A stretch of DNA of 64,000 nucleotides, from contig JAIXMF010000012.1 in NCBI GenBank assembly GCA_025201365.1, forward strand, positions 558,001 through 622,000, given 5' to 3'. The first letter of the stretch is position 1, and each line of letters opens with the position of its first letter. Under the pieces are notes generated by a model. It saw nothing but the letters and a program-made list of their open reading frames with translations. It was not told where the DNA came from and did not search any database. Of this stretch, positions 35,458 to 43,830 are shown in pieces. The stretch comes from Syncephalis plumigaleata. Taxonomy: Eukaryota > Zoopagomycota > Zoopagomycetes > Zoopagales > Piptocephalidaceae. A program made the translations under genes and the position numbers.

Positions 35458-36618
35458 ATGACGACAGCATCCAGTGAGAACGACTTAGTGTTGGAGCGGC
35501 TTTCCGACCTTATGCTAAGAGGCTGGGTAGGTTACTGGAGTATGAATCGAGATTAAAGTGTACTAACTGTTTTGACAGATAATGACCAACGATACTTGTT
35601 ATGCGACAACTCATTCAGTAAGTAACACGACGACATGAAGATACTTATTATTAATAGTTTGAAGGCACCGAAAATGCGTATGAAAGGCGGCACCGAACAC
35701 TGGTGTGTTCTATGTGACGAGGATAAGATAGTAGCAAATGGTGGCGGTGTCATTAAATCTCGTACGCGTGCTCAAGCAACTACTACGGAACAACAAGCGG
35801 CAGCTATATCCACTGAAATAGAGGAAGAAACGAAAGGAGCTAGCAATGCAGAAGCGGAAAAGCAGCAAGACACCGAATATCCGGAACAATCACCAATATC
35901 GACAAGACGTGCGCGGCAAGATGATGTATCTCGTTTACTAGGCGAGAAGATGCTTCAAGGCTGGACATTGATGGAGTCAGTTTGCGAATCAAACAGCTGC
36001 GTTGGAGTGAGTTGATAAGTGATTATGTACTTCGTTTATTACTAATGGAGCAAAATGCATAGGTGCCATTGATGAAGGATCTACAGGGTCGGCTTTACTG
36101 TGTTGCTTGTCAAAAAACGGTAGATGAACTGGCAGAGATGGATGTTAATATGTCCGATGAAGTATCGCATTACAAATTCAAGGAAAACAACGGCAATACA
36201 ACATTGGAGGAGAAACCATCAAATGTCAATGAAAACATTACGGTAACTATATTACATACTCATTAATGGAGCATAGTGCATGATCTAATGAGTTTGCATC
36301 TATTATGATGATGTGATTTGACAGAGACATACATTTTCCTCTGATGCGACAACCACGGAATTGACACCATCCAAGCGAATAATACAATCGACAGCGACAA
36401 TGCTTGATACTCAGCGACAACAGAAGAGACAAGTATCGTATGCTGATTTTACTACATTCTCCGATGATGAAGTGCTTGCAAAAACTCAGTACACACTAAA
36501 AGTGACACTTGGTCGACAACTACACTTGTTGGAGCAATGCGAGTCAAGCCACGAATGCGCGACAATTGCCAATGCTGTGTCTAATCTAGTGATGGCACTA
36601 AAAGCATGTAAGCAATAA
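35458..36618 (+). CDS. Double zinc-ribbon protein of the ZNRD2/SSSCA1 (p27) family
   Basis: Likely exons 35458-35526, 35579-35617, 35658-36006, 36063-36242 and 36325-36618. Two copies of the p27 zinc ribbon are visible. The second is complete: MLQGWTLMESVCESNSCVGVPLMKDLQGRLYCVACQK, with four cysteines. The first reads LMLRGWIMTNDTC then KAPKMRMKGGTEHWCVLCDED, with one cysteine of the first pair not found. The exon 2/exon 3 junction does not keep frame with plain GT-AG splicing: it is off by one base, so a sequence error or a boundary I have not found is likely there. The C-terminal exon is helical (LKVTLGRQLHLLEQCESSHECATIANAVSNLVMALKAC). The family is linked to tubulin and Tankyrase binding in animals; its fungal role is unknown. 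Confidence 0.75.
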
Positions 36619-36644
36619 CAAATGACAGTATCGATGAACAGATA

Positions 36645-36885
36645 ATACAGGACTTTTCTCTCTGATTAGCACAGTTAGCCTTTTTGCTTTTTACTAATAA
36701 ATAATAGTCGCGATAATAAGACTAATGTATTTGGATGTGTAGATAGCAATAACCATCAATTGCTACGGCCATATCAACTACTCAATAATAGCAATGCGAT
36801 AATGGTGTTCAATTATGCAATTTATTAATTAATAAACAGCAAAAGTTAAAGACTAATAATGCCAAGTGGTTAGAAAAAACATTGT
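36645..36885 (+). repeat. Dispersed AT-rich repeat, copy B
   Basis: It begins TACAGG and GCACAGTTAGCC, includes AATAAATAATAGT and CAACTACTCAATAATAGCAA, and ends GGTTAGAAAAAACATTGTA. It aligns along its length with copies C and D in the same orientation. It starts 27 bases after the zinc-ribbon gene's stop codon. Confidence 0.75.
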
Positions 36886-37374
36886 ACTTGCAATGGTGCC
36901 AATCATATACTATTCCTACTACTATTATTATTAAGCATTATGCTGACAAGTATAGCGCGGCACTAGATGATGAAGATGACGTCAATTTCTACATGTCAGG
37001 TGACATTCATTGCAAGCACCACTTTTGTAGCGACCACGTGCACGACACTAGACAGGCGCATGACAAACGGCACGCCTTTTCTTTCAGTTTTTTTATCTTT
37101 CATCACACCTACACAAACAAACAAACAAACCAAGACATCTTTTATTACAGTTGTTTCTAACATCCACTACATTTTATTCTTATTGTTGCTATCCTTATTA
37201 TCGCATTGATGCATCAATACAACTCCTAACTAGAGAAATATTTTAGTATCTATTTATCTAAATCATTATTTATTACAGGCAAACAAACAAACAAACAAGC
37301 ATTGACCGAGTTTCACGGTATCATTGAACTGGATCGAATTCAAACTGAACAACTCTATGTAACCATCTTTATCC

Positions 37375-39099
37375 ATGTCGAAAAGTCACACTACGTTTAA
37401 CACGGATAATTCTCCCTTGAACGAGGCGGCAAACGCTAGTGTCGTAAATATCAATGCGAATACCGATACGTTAAACGAAATGGTTGGCGAGAGCAAGGGC
37501 CATAAGTTGGTGGACCAGTCAAGAACACTCACCACGGATAGTGGGGAGAGTGACGCAAAATACAATTGGACCAGTGGCAAGCCGTATCCCGCCATTTCTA
37601 TTGATTCGCGCGATTCAATGCGTACAGTGACACCGCAGAGTACAGTCAATTCAGTGCGCAGTCAAGATCCAAATATGGTCGACAATAATGATGATAGTGG
37701 TGATCATCAGCATCATCTTGTCGTTGAACCGATTAGAGGATATGATTCGGTGAATGGCACGCAGAATGATACTATAATTTCAAACATGCAAGGGAGTGTC
37801 ATTCTCATGGAGCATATGCGCGATGCTCTTGGCACGGTGTCCTACGGCACGGTATGGGACGATACGTTTGCAACCTCGCATTACCCAACTGTACTAGTGA
37901 ATGACAACACGATGATATTACGAGAAGAGCTCGGTGAAGACGAGTTCGAGTTAGGACAATCGCAATCCGTTGGCACATCTAACAAAACCACAAGGAAACG
38001 ACATAATACACCACCGAGTAGACGAGCAAGACTACTTGGACTGTTGAAGCTTTCCAGGAAAACGCATCGAACGCCATTAACGCATTCCAGACGTTCCACG
38101 ATAAGAGGCCGTTCCATTTTAGTGGGGCAACCAATGGAATTACCTGTTCCCCTTGATCAACCGGACACGGAGGCACCTGACTCTGTCGCGGTGATTTCAA
38201 CGGAAATAGAATCTAATAAAAGTGCGAAACAGGATATTGTCACCAAGAAATGGTGGCGATGGCGACGACAACATAAGGCTAGAACCGGTGGATCTTCTAT
38301 TGTGATTGCACCCCAATCAACGGATACACCAACTCGGATGGAGCAAGGAACCAATGTTACGCGCGCTCATCACATAGATACTAATCCTTTAATTAGATTG
38401 AGCGAGGAGGACGTGCAAGACCCGATCGCTGGAATTCATCATGAGTCGGTATCACCTGATTCGGCTGTCAGCGGACATGCATCACATGTAGCCACGGCCA
38501 TCAGTCAACACACGCACTCGACATCGTCGTCATTTCCAACTGACGAGCCAGCATCATTTAATACGAATAGCAATGCCAGCAAACGATACTCGCCCTTATT
38601 CGCTTTGCCTCCACCCCTTGCTGAACGGCCTGAACTACCTCGTCGTCTCTTTTACTATTCGGAACCTTATCGACGCGGTGTAGCACGCCCGCCAGACACC
38701 GCTCACCCGACTAGTCCAGCCATGCAGGACACATTAGCTTTGCAGGATGTCCAGCATAAAAGAGATGATCATCGACACGGTCAAACTGGATCCACATCAC
38801 CCGTCCAGTCATCGGGTATGATGGACTTGTCGCCATTTGCCTGGCAAACTCAAGAGGAAGTAAGAATAGCGAGACGACGCTCGCGTACATCAAATGAGCG
38901 TAACACCACCGGAAGACCTAGTCAGCATTATCAAATGTGCATCGATGGCGAAGGTCATCATTTTGCGCGTCAATCGACATTTTGCGGCATTTGCTGGTCT
39001 ATTCTTTTCTTTCCTTGTGGCCTCCTATGCTGTTACACGCCTTCAGAGCGGCGTTGCAAGAAATGTCGACAACATGTATCACGACGGCATTATCAATAA
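37375..39099 (+). CDS. Long disordered protein with a BRI3-like C-terminal membrane-zinc domain
   Basis: One uninterrupted frame of 574 residues. Residues 1 to about 515 are serine-, threonine- and histidine-rich with scattered basic patches (RKRHNTPPSRRARLLGLLKLSRKTHR) and show no fold. The last 55 residues read CIDGEGHHFARQSTFCGICWSILFFPCGLLCCYTPSERRCKKC, the pattern of brain protein I3 (BRI3) and related small membrane proteins: a cysteine pair, a hydrophobic CGI...FFPxGLLCC hairpin and a closing RRCxxC. In that family the domain sits in endosomal or lysosomal membranes. A long disordered N-terminal extension is unusual. The gene lies between repeat copies B and C. Confidence 0.72.
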   Translation: MSKSHTTFNTDNSPLNEAANASVVNINANTDTLNEMVGESKGHKLVDQSRTLTTDSGESDAKYNWTSGKPYPAISIDSRDSMRTVTPQSTVNSVRSQDPNMVDNNDDSGDHQHHLVVEPIRGYDSVNGTQNDTIISNMQGSVILMEHMRDALGTVSYGTVWDDTFATSHYPTVLVNDNTMILREELGEDEFELGQSQSVGTSNKTTRKRHNTPPSRRARLLGLLKLSRKTHRTPLTHSRRSTIRGRSILVGQPMELPVPLDQPDTEAPDSVAVISTEIESNKSAKQDIVTKKWWRWRRQHKARTGGSSIVIAPQSTDTPTRMEQGTNVTRAHHIDTNPLIRLSEEDVQDPIAGIHHESVSPDSAVSGHASHVATAISQHTHSTSSSFPTDEPASFNTNSNASKRYSPLFALPPPLAERPELPRRLFYYSEPYRRGVARPPDTAHPTSPAMQDTLALQDVQHKRDDHRHGQTGSTSPVQSSGMMDLSPFAWQTQEEVRIARRRSRTSNERNTTGRPSQHYQMCIDGEGHHFARQSTFCGICWSILFFPCGLLCCYTPSERRCKKCRQHVSRRHYQ

Positions 39100-39344
39100 T
39101 TACTACAACTATTATTACTATTATTACTATTATTATTACATCTATTAACGCAGATATTTATTGCAATGTACCACCAGTTACACGGCTTCTTTCCTATGCC
39201 ATGAATCACCAAATATACGTTTTAGTATTTATTTTATTATCTATCTATCTATCGCTACTAAGAATAAGTATTGCCATCGTATGGTATACCACACTTGACT
39301 TTATCAATCAATAAACTTGAAACATTGATTATTTATCTATAGTC

Positions 39345-39589
39345 CTACAGGCTATTTCCATCCAATTTGCGCAGTTAGCCTTTTGTTTTTACGAATAAAT
39401 AATAGTTATCACAAATTGTAATAGATGATATCGCGATCATTAACATCTCCCTCAACTGCTAGTGCCATAACAACTACTCAATAATAATAGCAATGCGATA
39501 ATGATGCTAATAATTGTGTTAATCTATTTATTAATAAACTGCAAATGTTAAAGGCTAAGAGTGTTAATCGGTTAGAAAAACACTGTATT
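39345..39589 (+). repeat. Dispersed AT-rich repeat, copy C
   Basis: It begins CTACAGGCTATTTCCATCCA, passes through GCGCAGTTAGCCTTTTG and GATATCGCGATCATTAACA, and ends GTTAGAAAAACACTGTA. It is nearly identical to copy D over about 245 bases. Confidence 0.85.
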
Positions 39590-39679
39590 CCATCAATTAT
39601 TCCTCTATTTTTTTGTTCGCCAGTTGAGATCCACTTGAGAGTGAAACGAAACCTACTGTTCAAGTAAGCCTTTGTAATC

Positions 39680-40149
39680 ATGTCCGTGCGAGAACCTACA
39701 CTTTTCGACAAGCTCAAGATGGGCGCGGTTATGGGCGGCACCGTCGGTCTGTGCATTGGTCTTGTATTTGGTACTGTAAACGTGGTTCGGTAAGCATAGA
39801 TCACTTGGTGCGAATAAACCGACGATGACGCTCATTCGCGTGGCCCTACTGCGTTAATATTTATTTTACTCGAGGTGTTTCTAGATTTGGTCCAGGTCAA
39901 CATGGCTATCTGGGCACGCTAGGTCGCTCGATGGCATCGTCAGCCGGCTTCTTCGGATTGTTGATGGCAGTAGGCGCGGTTGTTCGTTCGGAGGAAGCAC
40001 GTCCCCTACCATTTGCTAGTATCCACAACGCTAACTCGGCCACGCTTGGTGGTTGGCGCCGTCGTGCCGATGGCTCCATTGAACGCGTCGTTAATCTTGG
40101 CGCGAATGAAATAGCCGTGGAAGCTATTCCAAAGGAGAAGCCACATTAA
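39680..40149 (+). CDS. MGR2: Mgr2/Romo1-like mitochondrial inner membrane protein
   Basis: Exons 39680-39789 and 39885-40149 give about 124 residues. The N-terminal part reads REPTLFDKLKMGAVMGGTVGLCIGLVFGTVNVVR, and the second exon LGRSMASSAGFFGLLMAVGAVVR: two glycine-zipper membrane helices in the order of animal ROMO1 and yeast Mgr2. Mgr2 is a lateral gatekeeper of the TIM23 presequence translocase. The C-terminal extension of about 50 residues (GGWRRRADGSIERVVNLGANEIAVEAIP) is longer than in ROMO1. The AATAAA at 40,209-40,214 is well placed. Confidence 0.9.
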
Positions 40150-40208
40150 TGTTTACGCGATAGTTTGTAGATCTTTTTACTTGACCCAAGCGTAACACGA
40201 CCAGCATC

Positions 40209-40214
40209 AATAAA
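40209..40214 (+). terminator. Likely polyadenylation signal of MGR2
   Basis: AATAAA 60 bases after the stop codon. Confidence 0.45.
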
Positions 40215-40945
40215 GTATTACGCATTTATTAGTTATATGGTACGAGAGAAATGCCTACTCATTGATTACTAACGATATGTCATTATATAAACAATACAAA
40301 TTGCGTATTTTGTTCTTATTAGACTATATGTAAAGGCAAGCATGAGCAGGGTAGTTAGTTGCATACCACTTATCCTGTTATACGGCATTATTACCATATG
40401 CTTAGTAGGTATCTGCCGACAAGCTGGCATGATGGTAGTATACATTCCTCTATTTTACCTGTGTCATATAAAATATTTTATTATCATGCTATGTTATTTG
40501 TATGCAACAAAAAAAAGGAATACGAATGACACGAAGAAGACAGTATGTGAAAGAAGTCAACGACAAGTGGAATGTAGTCAATACTAAGAAGACAACATTG
40601 GTAGAAGGGAAAGAGAAACAGCAATGAAATGGATACTTGGAAGTGGATTAGTAGATCATTAATGACACTAGACACTAGTAACAAACATGTCAATTATTAC
40701 CACTATTATCATCATTGAGCATTTCTGAATGGTTCTATTTGAATGACAATGCACTGCTTCGTGTATTTGGCTCATGTGTATAGAGTAATTACAATAAAGA
40801 TATTGCTACAATGACATGACATGACGCGTAGATGAGCAATATCAATATATCATTTTGTAGTCATACGAACTACAGAATCTTAGCACATTTTCATTTAATT
40901 CATTCATTCATACTTATTAATTACAAGTGGTGTTATAAATTGTTT

Positions 40946-42535
40946 TTATTTTTTATAATTGCAGCGGAATATTGAAAGCATGGAATAGAGAGCATACTGG
41001 CAATTGTAGAGACAGCCTTGTTCGTCCTTATCATCCGATGCTTGCATTGGTGCATTTTCTGTTACTTCGTTAGTGTTTGTGTGAACACCCCTGCTAGTTG
41101 ACGGCAAAGCGCGAGGTTGATGCAAGCTACTACTTCTCTCTTGCGTTGATGGTGTTGCGGCAAAGGAAGCCAGACTGGGATTGGGTGCTACCATAGGACG
41201 GCGTATATACTGTGCAATACGAAATACATTATTAGAAGCAATAGCGACATTGCCATTAGTGGCAGATGCAGCTGGTGCACTGGGAGGGGCTGGCGTGACC
41301 TGCAATGCATGTGGCGGTACCCGTGCACCCGATGTCGCTGGAGTTGCAGGCCTATTAACGGCAACTGCACTAGACTTTACCGGTGCATTTACCTGAAGGT
41401 TGCGTCTTGCGGTAGTGCCACCTTGTGTATTTGTGGATAGTGTATCTGCTACCATGGGTGGTATAGGTGTATAGTTTGAGGAATTCTGGATGGCTGTCGA
41501 AGCAGTGCCATTAGGTACAACTGCGTTACCCGGTAAGCTAGTACTGGGCGGTTCGAGTGGTGCACATATAATCTCGGACGGATTTAATGGCATGGAGAAT
41601 GTCACCGACGAGAGTGACGAAAGCGCCAATGATGGCATACGCTTATTCGTAGCAAGTGCTTCTGTGACATTTTGCGTCTGCGTTGGATTAACCGTGTTAA
41701 TATTGGCCACCTTTTCATTTCGATTGCTTGATTTGGCGCCAATGTCCTTCTTCCCATTAACGGATAGAGTAGGAGTATGATCCTGCCTAATGATGGAGGA
41801 ATGCTGGCCGATGGAATCATCCATCAAGGCTGGTCCTGTATTGTCGGCATCAGTTAGCAATCTCCCATATGCTATAGCGGGAGTGTTTGAACCAATTATG
41901 GTACGTTGGGGATTTTCGCCATTATTGCGATGATGCGATGATGAATGCTGATGATGAGGCATCGTATTGCCAGTTAATTTATATCCGCTAGAAAAGTGAT
42001 ATTTACGCAGACGCTTGTTGAACAAAAAGAAAACATGCACGGCTAGTTCGATAGCCACTAAAGAAATAAATGTACAATAAAGAAGTAAGAACAGACGAAC
42101 AAACAGAAACAAACAAGTGCGTACACGCGTACACGTAGGTAACTAATGTTATATGGAATGAATACGTGCCGGCACGTATTGAAAGAATGCTTTGAACAGA
42201 AAGAAAATGCTATAAACGAAGTGGACAAAGGATAACAGCGACTATAAGAGGAGGTTACTTGGAATAAAAAGGCGCAAGAGGCGGTGGAATAGAAAGAATC
42301 CAGCATGGCACCTCATGACGGTTGTAATTATAATACAAAGACGCTCTTCGCTATTCACCGCATGTACATTGTGACATGCATGCAATATGCGCAGGGTTGC
42401 ACAGCGCTTCAGACTATGCTGAAACAAGGGGATGAGTCCATCTCTAAGCCTGCCTAGAATAGGAGACTGATCATAAATTGCTTTGTTAAGAAACCCCATT
42501 GTATTTGAATCATTATTCGCTCGCTCGCTCTCCAT
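40946..42535 (-). CDS. Unrecognised protein with N-terminal hydrophobic segments and a cysteine-bearing tail
   Basis: Two exons on the minus strand, 42259-42535 and 40946-42057, join across a 201-base intron (donor GTAAC, acceptor TTTAG) and keep frame. The first exon starts MESERANNDSNTMGFLNKAI and ends with the hydrophobic RCHAGFFLFHRLLRLFIP; the second starts MAIELAVHVFFLFNKRLRKYHF, so a membrane segment or hairpin is likely. The middle, about 300 residues, is serine-, threonine-, proline- and asparagine-rich and disordered. The end reads GCLYNCQYALYSMLSIFRCNYKK, with three cysteines. I do not recognise a family. It could use the alternative ATG at 42,110-42,112 and skip exon 1. Confidence 0.6.
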
Positions 42536-43830
42536 TTGTTTATGCTATGTAACTATTAATAGTACATTAACGATCGTACAACATGTTTAATGGACCAATG
42601 CTAAAGTATGGATTTTACACCGTCAACTTGCTACATTATTGCTTACTGCAATGTCCTCTTTATTTCCCTCTTTTTTCCCTACACATGCTCTATGATGGAA
42701 TGCACGCTGTCTTGCAAGCATATGAAATTAACTATCGCATAGTTCGATGAATGTTTTTTCTCCTCTTCTCATACTACTTTCTCTCAAAACTTGAGCGTTA
42801 AACGAGTCATATATATATATCGTTATTCCAATCTTTTTATTTACTTTTCCTGACCAAGTTATACGTTCTATAATCTCGGGTAATCGTATAAGCATAGAGA
42901 AATAGTCCATAAGATATCCAAATAAAGATGGTCGACCGATATTTCCCTAGGCACTAGACAATTATGAACACTGCAAGTCGTCTATTATTAGGGAAAGTCC
43001 GGCTAATTCTACTAGTATTCAGAAGGTTCTAAGCTCCTTCTATTGTGGTTCGATAGATTCCAGAATAGTAATCACTAATGAGCGCTTTACGTCATTGTTG
43101 TATGATGAATAATGCTGACTTTGAACAAGAATGCTGCATGGTTATTAATGGGAAAATTCTAGTCCATTAATGCAATTTGGGTGAACAAACTAGCTTTTGT
43201 CAAGCTTGCTATGCTGTGTGGAAACACGATACTATTTCACTTTTAATTATATATCTTATTGAGTTCTCTGTAGACTAAATAAGCATTTCCAGTTTACTGT
43301 AAAAACGACGCTTGCCATCCGCTTTAGATAATTATACAGACTACAGACCATTTCCATCCAACTTGCGCAGTTAGCCTTTTGTTTTTACGAATAAATAATA
43401 GTTAACACTAATTGTAATAGATGATATCGCGATCATTAACATCTCCCTCAACTGCTAGAGCAATGACAACTACTCAATAATAATAGCAATGTAATGATGG
43501 GTGTTAACAATTGTGTTAATCTATTTATTAATAAACTGCAAACGTTAAATGATAAATGCGCAAATTGGATGGAAAAACACTGTATCTTATGGTAAATGAT
43601 ATTTCCTTATTCCCATAGTCCATAAAAGGATATTTTGATCGGACTTGAGTGACAACTTGCTATATAGTCGTAGCTATAATTTTATTTGTCCTCCATTAGA
43701 TTGCCTGACAATATTTAAATAAAGAACTCGTATAGCATCATTCATGTCGATTCATCTATACACTCTCGCCTAGTAGTCTAATCTTAATATAATATAATAA
43801 ATAATATACGTCATTTGTACACACTCAGCT
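42536..43830. other. Intergenic stretch with repeat copy D
   Basis: Apart from the repeat at 43,341-43,585 I see no exon. It is the shared upstream region of the minus-strand gene ending at 42,535 and the plus-strand subtilase starting at 43,831. Confidence 0.5.
43341..43585 (+). repeat. Dispersed AT-rich repeat, copy D
   Basis: It runs from CTACAGACCATTTCCATCCA to GGAAAAACACTGTA and matches copy C almost base for base, including GATGATATCGCGATCATT and CTCCCTCAACTGCTAG. Confidence 0.85.

Noticed and set aside
40342-40587. Plus-strand frame of 81 codons with a hydrophobic start
   Set aside because: It lies in AT-rich DNA after MGR2, has no splice partner or family pattern, and the second half reads as low-complexity basic sequence.
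36645-43585. Calling the dispersed repeat a known SINE, MITE or long terminal repeat
   Set aside because: No RNA polymerase III boxes, inverted ends, tail or clear target duplications could be seen, so no class is assigned.
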